DNA of 64,000 nt, taken from positions 496,001 to 560,000 of the forward strand of contig NZ_JAVESS010000001.1 of the NCBI RefSeq assembly GCF_034006445.1, read 5' to 3'. Made by a program: the position numbers and the translations under genes. Shown piece after piece: positions 39,993 to 49,576 of this stretch. Numbering within the stretch: position 1 is the stretch's first letter; each line of letters begins with the position of its first letter. A model generated the notes under the pieces. The model saw only the letters and a list, made by a program, of their open reading frames with translations, did no database searches and had not been told where the DNA came from. The stretch is from Desulfovibrio sp. GTDB lineage: Bacteria > Desulfobacterota > Desulfovibrionia > Desulfovibrionales > Desulfovibrionaceae.

Positions 39993-40320
39993 CGTCTTCT
40001 CCTTGCAGTAAATGCTGTAAGGCATGGTGCAAGGAGAGGGGTGAGAGGTCAAGGACTGATCCACATTTCATGGAGTATTTTTATACTAAAGTTTACATAA
40101 TTATCATTATGGGACATTATTATAAACAGATGCGAGAGCGCTTTCTATCCCGAACACCGTGGTTTCGGGTCTCAGACTCGTAGCCCAAACCCTCTCCATC
40201 TGATGATGACCGATGCTTTTGGCCACATATGGCAGACTTGCTCACAAGGCGGCTCTGACGTACAACACAAACCAGCGCCAACCAATATATTCGGCGGATG
40301 TTTCCAATCAAGGAGTTTTC

Positions 40321-40944
40321 ATGGGCTTTGCCAACAGTGCGTGCAGCTTTACCCGCTTTCGCATACTTGATCCGATCCCCAATGACCTTTGGGCACAGAT
40401 CCCCGACAAACTGAAGCAATACGCTTTTCGGGATATTGACGATATTCCTGAAATGCAGGCTCAGGGATGGGTCTGCTATGAAGACATGCTGGATACCGAA
40501 TGGGCTACGGCGCCGCCGCAAAAAGGCGCATATATCGTTTTTTCCTTGCGCCTTGATATGCGGCGCATTCCTGCCGGTGTTATCAAAAAGCATCTGGCCG
40601 TGGCCCTGCGCGACGAAAAGAACCGCATGCACGAACAGGGAAAGAACTTCGTTTCGCGTGAACGCAAAAAGGAACTCAAGGAGCAGGTCATGCTCCGGCT
40701 GCGGATGCGCTTTTTGCCCATCCCCAGTGAGTTCAACGTGCTTTGGTCCATCGACAGAAATGAAGTCTGGTTTGCTTCAACTCAAAGCAAGATGATTGAC
40801 CTTTTTATTGAGGAATTTCTTAAAACCTTTGACCTGAAGCTTGAACAGTTGACGCCCTACAATCTGGCGGATTCCATGCTTGATGAGGACGGCCTTTCGC
40901 GTCTCGATCAGCTTGAAGCCACACAATTTGCCCCCCTGTCTTAG
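40321..40944 (+). CDS. RdgC family protein, N-terminal half
   Basis: 207 residues from the ATG at 40321 (AAGGAG 5 bases before it). It resembles the first two-thirds of RdgC: GWV..., IVFSLRLDMRRIPAGVIKKHLAVALRDEKNRM, then KKELKEQVMLRLRMRFLPIPSEFNVLWSIDRNEVWFASTQSKMIDLFIEEF. RdgC is a ring-shaped DNA-binding protein that restrains RecA and is about 300 residues long in E. coli. The missing C-terminal part seems to be supplied by the next gene, 12 bases downstream. Confidence 0.7.
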   Translation: MGFANSACSFTRFRILDPIPNDLWAQIPDKLKQYAFRDIDDIPEMQAQGWVCYEDMLDTEWATAPPQKGAYIVFSLRLDMRRIPAGVIKKHLAVALRDEKNRMHEQGKNFVSRERKKELKEQVMLRLRMRFLPIPSEFNVLWSIDRNEVWFASTQSKMIDLFIEEFLKTFDLKLEQLTPYNLADSMLDEDGLSRLDQLEATQFAPLS

Positions 40945-40956
40945 CGGAGCCAGTAC

Positions 40957-41484
40957 ATGAGTATGCCCTATCTTGGAGAATCCACCGACATTGTTCTTGG
41001 TCAAGAATTTCTGACCTGGCTCTGGTATCAGAGCGATACGGCTCCCGGCGCGTTTACTGACAAGGAAGGAGCCCCCTTTTCCGTCTCTATGGAACAGAGA
41101 ATTGTTGTCCAGGGCGGAGAAGGCGATGCTCGCGAAACAGCCTCGGTCTCCGGGTCGCTCTCTCCCCTGCGCGAGGCGCGCTTTGGCCTTGGCACCGGCA
41201 AAAAAGTCAGCCGCGCACTGATTCGCCTTGAAAAAGAAGAGCTGGCATTTCAGGTATCACTTAAAGCAGAAGACTTCTGCCTTAACAGCCTGAAAACCCC
41301 CAAGCTCGACAAGGGCGATAGTGATGACGATCCTGATGCCCTGCTGCTTGAAAAGTTCTACCTTATGGAAGTATGCACCAACCTTCTCGACGCCCTGTAC
41401 GCCCGTTTTCTTGGCCTGCGGCTTTCCTCGCAATGGCAGAAAGAAGTGGAAGACATGCGCCAGTGGATGACCCGTACCGAATAG
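40957..41484 (+). CDS. Probable RdgC C-terminal half, separate gene
   Basis: 175 residues. It begins with [14 protein letters not shown] and continues through a beta-rich stretch ([21 protein letters not shown]) to a helical end ([30 protein letters not shown]). The LTWLW start followed by an acidic sheet and a LKTP end can be matched by eye to RdgC after residue ~190 (LTEWV...LKRLKF). With the previous gene it would rebuild a full-length RdgC, so the pair looks like a split family member. This is by-eye matching; an unrelated partner is possible. Confidence 0.55.
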   Translation: MSMPYLGESTDIVLGQEFLTWLWYQSDTAPGAFTDKEGAPFSVSMEQRIVVQGGEGDARETASVSGSLSPLREARFGLGTGKKVSRALIRLEKEELAFQVSLKAEDFCLNSLKTPKLDKGDSDDDPDALLLEKFYLMEVCTNLLDALYARFLGLRLSSQWQKEVEDMRQWMTRTE

Positions 41485-41494
41485 AGAGCCGCCC

Positions 41495-42526
41495 ATGCCT
41501 CCCCTGCCCTCGCATAACCGCCGCGCCAGACTGGCCGACATAGCAGCTGGCATCCTGCGCAAAACGCTCTGGATGCTTCTGGTGCTATGGGGCATTACGC
41601 TTATCAGCTTCTGGGTCATACATCTGGCTCCGGGTTCGCCCACGGATATGGAAACCACCCTGAATCCCCTGGCTGGTGAAGCCGCCCGGCAAAGGCTTGA
41701 GGTTTTGTACGGCCTCGACCGCCCCATCTATGTGCAATACTGGGACTGGCTGCTGCGCCTGCTGCATTTTGATTTCGGCAACTCCATGTCGGCGGATTCC
41801 CGCCCGGTGCTGACAAAGATTATGGAACGCCTGCCCCTTACCGTGGGCATGAACGTTACGGCAATGCTTCTTACCCTGCTTATTGCCATTCCCGTTGGCA
41901 TAGCCTCGGCGTGCCGCCAGAACTCGCTCTTTGACCGCTCTGTCACTGTTCTGGTTTTTTTGGGTTTTGCCATGCCGTCTTTTTGGCTGGCCCTGCTGCT
42001 CATGATGTTTTTCGGCATCGAGCTGCAGTGGCTGCCCATTTCCGGCCTGACATCCATGAACTATGAGCAGCTGACCTTGTGGGGGAAATTTTGCGATCTG
42101 GCCAAACACCTGGCTTTGCCCATCCTCGTGTATACGGTTGGCGGCCTTGCCAGCATGTCGCGCTACATGCGCGCCTGCATGCTTGAAGTGCTGCGTCAGG
42201 ATTATATCCTCACGGCCAGAGCAAAAGGCCTGAGCGAAACAACCATTATCAGGCGTCACGCATTGCGCAACGCCCTGCTGCCTGTCATCACGCTCCTTGG
42301 GCTTTCCGTGCCCGGCCTCATTGGCGGCAGCGTCATCATTGAATCAATTTTTGCCCTGCCGGGTCTTGGCCAGCTTTTTTACGCCGCGGTCATGGCCCGC
42401 GACTATACAATGATAATGGGCAACCTTGTTCTGGGAGCGGTACTTACCCTGTTTGGCAACCTGCTTGCTGACGTGTGCTACGGCCTGGCTGACCCGCGCA
42501 TCAGAAACGCAAAGGACGATGCCTGA
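41495..42526 (+). CDS. Peptide/nickel-type ABC transporter permease (DppB family)
   Basis: 343 residues, six predicted transmembrane helices. The N-terminal [22 protein letters not shown]..., the long periplasmic loop with [24 protein letters not shown], and the EAA loop [28 protein letters not shown] are typical of DppB/OppB. Its stop overlaps the start of the partner permease by one base. No binding protein or ATPase genes are in view, so the substrate is open. Confidence 0.92.
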   Translation: MPPLPSHNRRARLADIAAGILRKTLWMLLVLWGITLISFWVIHLAPGSPTDMETTLNPLAGEAARQRLEVLYGLDRPIYVQYWDWLLRLLHFDFGNSMSADSRPVLTKIMERLPLTVGMNVTAMLLTLLIAIPVGIASACRQNSLFDRSVTVLVFLGFAMPSFWLALLLMMFFGIELQWLPISGLTSMNYEQLTLWGKFCDLAKHLALPILVYTVGGLASMSRYMRACMLEVLRQDYILTARAKGLSETTIIRRHALRNALLPVITLLGLSVPGLIGGSVIIESIFALPGLGQLFYAAVMARDYTMIMGNLVLGAVLTLFGNLLADVCYGLADPRIRNAKDDA

Positions 42527-43362
42527 TGTTGCCCAACGCCCTCAAAAAACTGCTTGGCCGCCATATCATGCTGCTGCTCGGCCTTTTTATTGTTTTGGGC
42601 ATGTCCCTGGCGGCCCTGCTTGCCCCAGCCATTGCCCCCTACCATCCGGACACGCTGCACCTTGACCATATTCTGGAACCGCCCTCCTCGCTTTTCTGGC
42701 TTGGAACCGACAGACTTGGGCGCGACGTCTTTTCTCGCCTGCTGTATGGCGGGCGCATATCGCTTTGGGTCGGTTTTGTAGCTGTGGGCATATCCATCAG
42801 CATTGGCACCACCTTGGGGCTTATCAGCGGCTATTTCAGGCGATGGGTGGATGAAGTCATCATGCGCGCTGTCGACGTGATGCTGTGTTTTCCTTCATTT
42901 TTTCTTATCCTGGCGGTCATTGCTTTTCTGGAACCGGACCTTACCAATATAATGATTGTCATCGGACTCACCTCGTGGATGGGCGTGACGCGACTTGTCC
43001 GCGCCGAGACCCTCAGCTTGCGCGAGCGCGAATTTGTCGACGCTGCACGCCTTGCGGGCACGCCAACGAGCAAAATTCTTATCCGTCATATTTTGCCCAA
43101 CGCCTTGGCCCCTGTGCTTATTACGGCCACATTGGGCGTTGCCGGGGCCATTCTGGTCGAATCGAGCCTGAGTTTTCTCGGGCTTGGCGTCCAGCCTCCC
43201 ACCGCCAGTTGGGGCAATATGCTTATGGAAGGAAAAGCCGTGATCGAAAGCGCCTCCTGGCTGTCGGTCTATCCCGGTCTGGCTATCCTCATAACCGTGC
43301 TTGGCTACAACCTGCTGGGTGAAAGCCTGAGAGATATTTTTGACCCCAGGCTGCGGCGCTGA
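42526..43362 (+). CDS. Peptide/nickel-type ABC transporter permease (DppC family)
   Basis: 278 residues. An N-terminal helix, then PDTLHLDHILEPPSSLFWLGTDRLGRDVFSRLLYGGRISLWVG, a diagnostic DppC/OppC block, five further helices and the EAA loop AARLAGTPTSKILIRHILPNALAPVLI. Forms the membrane channel with the upstream permease. Confidence 0.92.
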   Translation: MLPNALKKLLGRHIMLLLGLFIVLGMSLAALLAPAIAPYHPDTLHLDHILEPPSSLFWLGTDRLGRDVFSRLLYGGRISLWVGFVAVGISISIGTTLGLISGYFRRWVDEVIMRAVDVMLCFPSFFLILAVIAFLEPDLTNIMIVIGLTSWMGVTRLVRAETLSLREREFVDAARLAGTPTSKILIRHILPNALAPVLITATLGVAGAILVESSLSFLGLGVQPPTASWGNMLMEGKAVIESASWLSVYPGLAILITVLGYNLLGESLRDIFDPRLRR

Positions 43363-43428
43363 TACACTGCGCAAGACCACAAACTTCAAGTTAAAGATTA
43401 ACTTTAAATAATTGATGGCGTAAATAAT

Positions 43429-45027
43429 ATGCTGGAATACCTGCGCATCCGCAATCTCGCCCTCATCGAAGATATGCAGCTGGAGTTCGAACCGGGCATG
43501 AACGTGCTTACCGGTGAAACCGGAGCTGGCAAGAGCTTTATTCTTAAAGCTCTTGGCTTTTTGCTTGGCGACAGACTCACTGCGGATATGGTGCGCGCAG
43601 GAACAGAACGCGCCCAGGTTGAGGCCCTTTTTACGCTTGATGGCGAAGACATGGTCTTTCGCCGCGAAATTCTGGCGGAAAGCGGCCGCAGTCGCTTGTA
43701 CATCAATGACGAACTGCGCTCTCAGGACAGTCTGCGTGATTTACGCCCCCGACTTGTGGCGCACACAAGCCAACACGCGCAGCAAAAACTTTTACAGCCC
43801 GCGTTTCAGGCGCGTCTTCTCGAAAGTGGCCTTGGTAACCCGGAACTCTTGCGTGAACGAGACGCCCTGCTCGCCCGTCTGAATGAAACCTCGGCCCAAC
43901 GCAAGGCGCTGCTGGAGCGTCAGGCCGGGCTGGCTGAAAAGCGCGAACTGCTTGAAATGCAGCAACAGGAAATTGACAAGGTCGCTCCAGAAGAAAATGA
44001 AGAGGAGCGGCTGGAAGAAACCCGGGCCAAGGCCCGCTCTCTTGAGCATGTGCGCGAAAATTATGAACAGGCTCTGGCTCTTTTGCACGGTGATGATGCT
44101 GAGGGTCTGTTGGACATGCTCAGTCACTTTGAAAAAGTGCTCACACGCATGGCCAGGGATGACGACAGTCTGCAAAGCGATGCAGATGCCGTTACCGCGC
44201 TCCGCCAGCAGTTGTTTCACCTGGGCGGCCGCCTGCGCCGCCCCTCTCCCATGGAAGACCTGCCTGATATGGACCAGGTTGAAGAGAGACTTTTTGCTCT
44301 GGCCCAACTCAAACGCAAGCTGCACCGCACTTTGCCGCAAATATTGTCCTTGCGTGAAGAAATCGTTGAAAACTTGTCGTTTCTCGACATTTGCGCTCTT
44401 GATCTTGCCCGCCTTGGCAGGGAAGAAGAAGCGCTTGCAGAGCAGCTTTCTGGCATAGTCGCGCAAATCCTCCCCCTGCGCCGCAGCGCGGCAACCCTCA
44501 TGGCAAATGCGCTTGAAGAGGAACTGCGGCAACTGGGTTTTTCAGAACAGGTGCGCGTCATTCCCCATTTCGAACAGCATGAAATCTGGCCAGGCATCAG
44601 TGATGAGCGCGGGCGCATCCTGTGGGCACCCAACCCTGGCCAACCCCCGCAACCCCTGGATAAAATAGCTTCGGGCGGCGAACTTTCGCGCTTTTTGCTG
44701 GCTCTCGCCAGCGTACGGCAAGATGAGGAAAGCGCCATTTTTATTTTTGACGAAGTCGACGCCGGAGTTGGCGGCCTAACCCTCAACAAGCTGGCCGAAA
44801 AACTGTACGCGCTGGCAAGCAGTCGCCAGATGCTTCTTATAACGCACTGGCCGCAGCTTGCGGCCCGGGCACGCAAGCATTTTCAGATCAGTAAAACCAT
44901 ACGGGACAACGCCACTTTCACGCTCTGTCTGCCACTGGACAAGGCGGCTCGCCATGAGGAGCTGGCCCGCATGGCCGGTGGAGGCGCACAGGGCGAGGCT
45001 GTGGCCCGCAGCCTTGAGGCGCAATAA
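43429..45027 (+). CDS. recN: DNA repair protein RecN
   Basis: 532 residues, SMC-like. MLEYLRIRNLALIEDMQLEFEPGMNVL and Walker A GETGAGKSF (29-37) come first. A coiled-coil middle (~160-360) follows, and the C-terminal ATPase half has ASGGELSRFLLALAS and Walker B IFIFDEVDAGVGG. RecN gathers DNA ends in double-strand-break repair. No LexA-type operator recognised upstream. Confidence 0.95.
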   Translation: MLEYLRIRNLALIEDMQLEFEPGMNVLTGETGAGKSFILKALGFLLGDRLTADMVRAGTERAQVEALFTLDGEDMVFRREILAESGRSRLYINDELRSQDSLRDLRPRLVAHTSQHAQQKLLQPAFQARLLESGLGNPELLRERDALLARLNETSAQRKALLERQAGLAEKRELLEMQQQEIDKVAPEENEEERLEETRAKARSLEHVRENYEQALALLHGDDAEGLLDMLSHFEKVLTRMARDDDSLQSDADAVTALRQQLFHLGGRLRRPSPMEDLPDMDQVEERLFALAQLKRKLHRTLPQILSLREEIVENLSFLDICALDLARLGREEEALAEQLSGIVAQILPLRRSAATLMANALEEELRQLGFSEQVRVIPHFEQHEIWPGISDERGRILWAPNPGQPPQPLDKIASGGELSRFLLALASVRQDEESAIFIFDEVDAGVGGLTLNKLAEKLYALASSRQMLLITHWPQLAARARKHFQISKTIRDNATFTLCLPLDKAARHEELARMAGGGAQGEAVARSLEAQ

Positions 45028-45323
45028 CCGGCATCTCTATCCTCAATTGCCCGGATTCCGCAAAGACTGAACGTGTCGGAAGATTTTGCCGCTGTTCCTT
45101 GCTGCTCCAAAGTGCTCATTTTTTGGCGCTCTGCTCTATCCCCTCCCCTCTTTTTCATTAATGATATCTCAACGACAAATTGTACTTTGAAGATATTCTT
45201 GATATTTTCTAGAATACTTTTTGGCAGTGGCTTTTTCTGACCGGTATGGCACCCATCTTGCTTTATATAGGGCACTGTGACTTTACACGGAAAAAATGAC
45301 CATAAGCATATGCGGGGTAGCCT

Positions 45324-45857
45324 GTGACACCTGAAAGCCAAAACCAGATAAACAGCATGCTCCACGTGCAGTCCGGCAATGTTTCATCCAATCAGCACCG
45401 TTGGGTGTATGAAGGATCCCCCCTGGCAGCCCTTGATGAAACAACCCTGCAAATCCTGCGTGAGCTTGAGCGCTCTGGAGACTGCCTTGTTGAGGCCCTG
45501 GAAGCCCGACTTGAGATCATGCAGGAAGCCTTTATGACGCAGATCCGCAGTCAGGTTGAACAAATTGGCCTGAAGCTTGAAAGTCGGCTGCTGCTGTACC
45601 TGTCTGCTGCGGGTAAACTTGTCGTGGAAGGCAGTGATGCGGATGCGGAAGGTTTGTGTCGCATTATCGCTCAACAACCCAGTCTGCAGCGGCTCTTTCA
45701 GCAAATGGCTCAAGCGGCCCTGCTTTCCCACGGTCTTGCCGTGGCCTCACAGGCTCAGCAAGCACTGGCAGCGCAGGAAGAAACACTGGAAGCCCCCCTG
45801 TTCAGCCGATACCATATGTGCCTTAAAGGGCCGCTCTCACATTTCTATATCCGTTGA
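45324..45857 (+). CDS. Unknown soluble protein upstream of ssrA
   Basis: 177 residues from a GTG at 45324; the ATG at 45357 (MLHVQ) is possible, and neither has a strong ribosome-binding site. The sequence is helical and Glu/Gln/Leu-rich (LLQILRELERSGDCLVEALEARLEIMQEAFMTQIRSQVEQIGLKLESRLLLYLS) with no known motif. A 296-base gap separates it from recN. That gap is AT-richer than its surroundings and probably carries the promoter. Confidence 0.6.
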   Translation: MTPESQNQINSMLHVQSGNVSSNQHRWVYEGSPLAALDETTLQILRELERSGDCLVEALEARLEIMQEAFMTQIRSQVEQIGLKLESRLLLYLSAAGKLVVEGSDADAEGLCRIIAQQPSLQRLFQQMAQAALLSHGLAVASQAQQALAAQEETLEAPLFSRYHMCLKGPLSHFYIR

Positions 45858-45859
45858 GC

Positions 45860-45888
45860 TTGCCAATCGGGCATAACAGTCTTATATT
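45860..45888 (+). promoter_or_regulatory. Promoter for ssrA
   Basis: TTGCCA (45860-45865), 17-base spacer, TATATT (45883-45888), ending 17 bases before the mature tmRNA 5' end. It lies directly after the stop of the preceding gene. Confidence 0.7.
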
Positions 45889-45905
45889 CCTCTTCCACCA
45901 TATAT

Positions 45906-46283
45906 GGGGGCGCACTGGTTTCGACGGGGACGTGGAAGCCTTAGCGGCAGGTCGAGGCGCCGCTGGCCTCGTAAAAAGCGGCACAAAAGTAATTGCCAAC
46001 AACGATTACGACTACGCTTACGCTGCCTAATAACAGCGAGGCAAAGACCGTTTAACGGTCACGTCGTCCAGGGCTATGCCTGATAACCCTGGATGGCGAC
46101 ACTTATCAGGCTGGCGGAGACCGGAGCTCACCGGGGTTTTCCGCGAGGAGGTTACCGGCGAGATTGCTGCGTTGCGCCTGTTCAGGGGCCAACAACGTGG
46201 TGAAATCTATTCCTGAACTAAACCTGTAGATGCTTCGAGTGGAATGTTCTCGGACGGGGGTTCGATTCCCCCCGCCTCCACCA
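45906..46283 (+). ncRNA. ssrA: tmRNA (ssrA)
   Basis: 378 bases. The 5' end GGGGGCG pairs with CGCCTCC before the terminal A-CCA (46280-46283) to form the tRNA-like acceptor stem; a G-U pair is tolerated. The T-arm GGTTCGATTCC lies at 46259-46269. The tag reading frame starts at GCC 45995 and reads ANNDYDYAYAA, ending at TAA 46028-46030 with a second TAA following. The CCA is encoded. It rescues ribosomes stalled on broken mRNAs. The 3' end also serves as the prophage attachment site. Confidence 0.97.
46250..46283 (+). other. Probable attL site (3' end of ssrA)
   Basis: The T-arm and acceptor end of tmRNA directly precede a P4-type integrase whose start lies 177 bases away. P4-type integrases commonly recombine within the 3' end of ssrA or tRNA genes, rebuilding the gene with phage DNA. 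The matching attR repeat would lie beyond the right edge of the window. Confidence 0.7.
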
Positions 46284-46459
46284 TCAAACAATTTCAGCAA
46301 GGCTCACGATGTCTCATAAAGACTCGTGAGCCTTTTGTTTTAGCCAGTTTAAAGGGTTTTTCTGTTTCTCTGTGTGTCTCTCTGTATCTTGACAGCTCAT
46401 GTTTATTGGGGGCATCACATGGGGGCATGTTTAAAATTCTACCAAAGGTGCCCCCACAT

Positions 46460-47674
46460 ATGCCCCCACTGACAGAAATTAAGCTGCGCGCAATTAAGCC
46501 AGGCGAAAAGGTCCAGAGGTATTATGACACCCTAGGGATGTACCTTGAAGTTACGCCCAGCGGTGGAAAATATTGGCGGCTGAAGTATCGCATTGACGGC
46601 AAAGAAAAACGTGCCGCGCTTGGGGTCTGGCCAGAGGTAAGTTTGAAGCAGGCGCGTGACAAACGTGATGACTTGAGAAAGCTGATTGCTTCTGGCAATG
46701 CCCCATCAAGTGCCCCTGCCCATAATCCAGGGTGCCAAACAGAAGGCACACAGAAAAAATTCAAAGACGTTGCCGAAGCCTGGCGCATGAACATGGGTAA
46801 TGTTTGGGCAGATAGTCATGCTATTACAGTGCAAAGGCGTTTGGAGCTTGATGCATACCCGGCCCTTGGCGACGCTGATATAGCTCAGATTGCGCCCCAA
46901 GATGTCTTGGCAATGCTGCGAAAAATCGAAGAGCGAAAAGCTTATGAGACTGCCCAACGCGTGCTTGGGATATGCTCTCAGGTTTTTCGGTATGGTGTCG
47001 CCATTGGCGCCGTCACCTCAGATCCGTGCAGAGACTTGAGGGGGGCACTTGTCCCTCATGCCACGCAAAGCTTGGCCGCAATTACTGCCCCTAAAGAGGT
47101 CGGGGCGCTCATGTTGGGCATTGATGACTACAAGGGAAGCGCAATCGTAAGAGCGGCACTCAAATTGTCGGCTCTGACCTTTGCGCGTCCGGGAGAAATT
47201 CGGCATGCAGAATGGGGAGAAATAGATTTTGAGGAACGGGAATGGCGTATTCCCGCTGAAAAGATGAAGGCCCGCCGTGAGCATAGAATACCGCTTTCAC
47301 GGCAGGCCCTGGAAGTCTTGGAGGGATTGCGCCCACTGACGGGGCACGGCAGGTATGTTTTCCCGGGGCCCCGTAAATGGCGGCCGCTCTCGGAAAACGG
47401 TGTGACCAGCGCTTTGCGCAGGATGGGGTATACCAGCGAAGAGATGACGGCGCATGGATTTCGCTCCATGGCCTCTACCCTGCTTAATGAGCTTGGAGAA
47501 TTCCGCGCAGATGTGATTGAGGCGCAGTTAGCTCACAAAAACGGCGATTCAGTCAGGGCCATTTATAACCGGGCTGCATACATGGATGAACGCCGTGCTA
47601 TGATGCAGAAATGGGCAGATTATTTGGACGGGTTAAGGGCAGTATCTGCCGGTGCTTCTGCAAGATTGTCATAA
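46460..47674 (+). CDS. P4-type tyrosine integrase of the prophage
   Basis: 404 residues from the ATG at 46460 (MPPLTEIKLRAIKPGEK is the usual P4-type start; ATG 46427 is an alternative). An N-terminal DUF4102 domain is followed by a SAM-like core-binding domain (KFKDVAEAWRMN...) and the catalytic domain: Arg in FARPGEIRHAEW (~237), HGFRSMASTLLNE with the His/Arg pair (~333), and the nucleophile Tyr near RAIYNRAAYMDERR (~370). It catalyses integration at the ssrA 3' end. Its last 55 bases overlap, convergently, the AlpA-like gene. Confidence 0.93.
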   Translation: MPPLTEIKLRAIKPGEKVQRYYDTLGMYLEVTPSGGKYWRLKYRIDGKEKRAALGVWPEVSLKQARDKRDDLRKLIASGNAPSSAPAHNPGCQTEGTQKKFKDVAEAWRMNMGNVWADSHAITVQRRLELDAYPALGDADIAQIAPQDVLAMLRKIEERKAYETAQRVLGICSQVFRYGVAIGAVTSDPCRDLRGALVPHATQSLAAITAPKEVGALMLGIDDYKGSAIVRAALKLSALTFARPGEIRHAEWGEIDFEEREWRIPAEKMKARREHRIPLSRQALEVLEGLRPLTGHGRYVFPGPRKWRPLSENGVTSALRRMGYTSEEMTAHGFRSMASTLLNELGEFRADVIEAQLAHKNGDSVRAIYNRAAYMDERRAMMQKWADYLDGLRAVSAGASARLS

Positions 47675-47886
47675 ATGCGCTGCAGGTCGCCAAGCCGCCA
47701 ATAAGGCGTTGTACCCATGTAACGCTGTTTTGGGACTATCCCTTTCTTAATATAACGGTAGAAAGTCGGGCGGGACATGCCAAGAAATTTCATGGCATCT
47801 TTGGCCCGAAGCATCCTGCCAGGGTCACTTTTTATATCGGCAGCAGTAGGTACAATAATGGCCGAAATGGATTCAGCGCAATTCAT
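47620..47886 (-). CDS. AlpA/excisionase-like helix-turn-helix protein
   Basis: 88 residues. A winged-helix MerR-like unit is clear: LRAKDAMKFLGMSRPTFYRYIKKGIVPKQRYMGTTPYWRLGDLQRIY. This is the AlpA/excisionase type used by prophages to direct excision or regulate integrase genes. It lies at the promoter-distal end of the leftward operon and overlaps the integrase end in convergent orientation. Start overlaps the stop of the upstream ASCH-like gene. Confidence 0.8.
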   Translation of the reverse strand: MNCAESISAIIVPTAADIKSDPGRMLRAKDAMKFLGMSRPTFYRYIKKGIVPKQRYMGTTPYWRLGDLQRIYDNLAEAPADTALNPSK

Positions 47887-48563
47887 AACTCAGTCTCCTT
47901 CATATTAAATTCAATTACCCACACCCAAGGATTATCAGCCCAGGCGCAGCCAGGCCGCTTACCGTTGATGGAGTCCCAAAGATCGGCAAATGCGGATACC
48001 GGGTTGCATTGATGCGATATGGGCACTGTGCGGTTACTATCAGCGCACGTTCCACAGCGAACACAGGGACGGTCACATTCCACGGGGCAATTTACGCCTT
48101 CAGCCTGTGCGTCTTGCATGCTTATATTCTGCAACCGCTCAACGCGGATGCCGATTATCTCCAAGGTAATGCGCGATGCCCAACGGGGCATGTGGATGGA
48201 AGGACGCCAGGGCGTATAGCATTCATCTATAGACGCCTCTGCTTTCGGGTTCACCGTCGCCCGGTAACAGGGGGTGCCTGATGGTGGGCATATGCAATTC
48301 TCACCGCATCCGCACATATCTGTATCCCACTGTCTGAAAGTTTCCCGCACCCAAAGGCGGTCACCGGGCTTGCCGTGTGGGGAAGGCCATTTTGGCACAT
48401 ACCCGGCGAAGGTTGACACACAGTAACAGTCAATATCCCCGTCCTCTTCCCAGTGTTTTACAACCCGTCGCGTCTGGCTTTTTCTGCCCTCCAAAATTGC
48501 GCGGACCATCGGGCCTGAAAAAAGGATGGGGCGCTCCTTTGGCGATGGGATCGTGTCAGTCAT
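47883..48563 (-). CDS. ASCH-like phage protein
   Basis: 226 residues from the ATG at 48563 (GGAGG upstream; the frame stays open to 48755). ILFSGPMVRAILEGRKSQTRRVV at the start, GKPGDRLWVRETF, IHMPRWASRITLEIIGIRVERLQNISMQDAQAEGV and DNPWVWVIEF at the end match a common phage protein with an ASCH (PUA-like, RNA-binding) fold. It has a Cys-rich insert (CGCGENCICPP; CDRPCVRCGTC), perhaps metal-binding. Overlaps the Gp37-like gene by 8 bases. Confidence 0.75.
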   Translation of the reverse strand: MTDTIPSPKERPILFSGPMVRAILEGRKSQTRRVVKHWEEDGDIDCYCVSTFAGYVPKWPSPHGKPGDRLWVRETFRQWDTDMCGCGENCICPPSGTPCYRATVNPKAEASIDECYTPWRPSIHMPRWASRITLEIIGIRVERLQNISMQDAQAEGVNCPVECDRPCVRCGTCADSNRTVPISHQCNPVSAFADLWDSINGKRPGCAWADNPWVWVIEFNMKETEL

Positions 48564-49461
48564 GGCGGTCCTCCGGGGTTTCGCTGTATTCACGGCCATC
48601 CAGCAGGCGGCCAGCGCGTTTCTTGCCTGTACGATGGCTCCAAATCTTTGCATCCCATATATGTACTGGTTCGGCGTATCCGCTTGGGCCGCAGCAGCTT
48701 GGAAGGCACGGAAACCACTCACCCCAGGACTTGAAGAAGAACGGCACCCCCACATCTTGGCACTGGTCCCGCAGGCTCCTAACCCAGTCTGGGCTCATTG
48801 GCCGTGCGCCGAGGCCGGTTTCTCCGCCGCAGATAACCCAGCCAATGCCGGAAAGATCAACTGTTCCAAGGTCAGAAAGAAGCGGTTCAAAAGATACGAA
48901 GCGAAGTGCGGCGGGGGTTTCGCGCAAGAAGTCCAATTTCCAAAGTTCATGACGGTTACAGATGGTGACGCCAAGCCACAGGTTCGGCAACGGGCGTTTC
49001 AGCATCAGCGGCATGACTGTTTCCATGTTTTCAGGCCGCTTGGTCAGCATCATGAAAGTGTGCTGGTGGTGTTTTTGGATATGCAAAGTAAGCATGGCAA
49101 TACGCACATGCATGGTGTCAGGTGCAAACTCCACTTCGCCACCGTCCACCAGGGTAACGTCCTGCCGGGGCGTGTCATTGACGCCGCTGAAAAACAGATC
49201 CGTCATGCTGCCGATGAAAATGCGCTTGGGCGTTTTGGGCAGCCGGTCAAAAATGGACAAATCCTGCTCACTGACCTTGCCCGTCCACTTGCCGTTTGCA
49301 TCTACCAACCCGGCATAGGCGTGGGCCGTCTGCGGATTGCGGGCAAGCCGCGCGGCAAAGCGCTCGGCATAGCAATTATCGCAGCCGGGGGAACAGTGGG
49401 AGCAACCCCGCGTGGGATTGATGGTCAAGTCGGCCCATTCAATATTGGTTGCTGTAGGCAT
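48556..49461 (-). CDS. Phage Gp37/Gp68 family protein (DUF5131)
   Basis: 301 residues from the ATG at 49461 (GGGGAG upstream). The start IEWADLTINPTRGCSHCSPGCDNCYAERFA carries a Cys cluster (C-x2-C-x3-C-x2-C) that resembles radical-SAM-type metal sites. RIFIGSMTDLFF, FMMLTKRPENM, LWLGVTICNRHE and WVICGGETGLGARPM follow, all diagnostic of DUF5131. Enzymatic role unproven. Coupled to the ASCH-like gene, as in many phages. Confidence 0.85.
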   Translation of the reverse strand: MPTATNIEWADLTINPTRGCSHCSPGCDNCYAERFAARLARNPQTAHAYAGLVDANGKWTGKVSEQDLSIFDRLPKTPKRIFIGSMTDLFFSGVNDTPRQDVTLVDGGEVEFAPDTMHVRIAMLTLHIQKHHQHTFMMLTKRPENMETVMPLMLKRPLPNLWLGVTICNRHELWKLDFLRETPAALRFVSFEPLLSDLGTVDLSGIGWVICGGETGLGARPMSPDWVRSLRDQCQDVGVPFFFKSWGEWFPCLPSCCGPSGYAEPVHIWDAKIWSHRTGKKRAGRLLDGREYSETPEDRHD

Positions 49462-49524
49462 AAGAAACTCCCCGCGTTTACGGCATGCGCGGCCCACCTT
49501 CATGAGAGGATGTCATGGCTGAGA

Positions 49525-49553
49525 AATAAAAAAGCCGCCCAGTGAGGCGGCTT
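49525..49553 (-). terminator. Terminator in the leftward operon
   Basis: An 8-bp stem (49532-49539 with 49546-49553), T-rich on the minus strand at 49531-49525. It lies between the membrane-protein gene at 49577-49861 and the Gp37-like gene, so the operon may be split here. Confidence 0.7.
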
Positions 49554-49576
49554 ATTGGTGTATGACAAACTTTTTC

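Noticed and set aside
46244..46459. Integrase start within the tmRNA gene
   Set aside because: The frame is open there only by chance; the conserved P4-integrase N-terminus begins at 46460.
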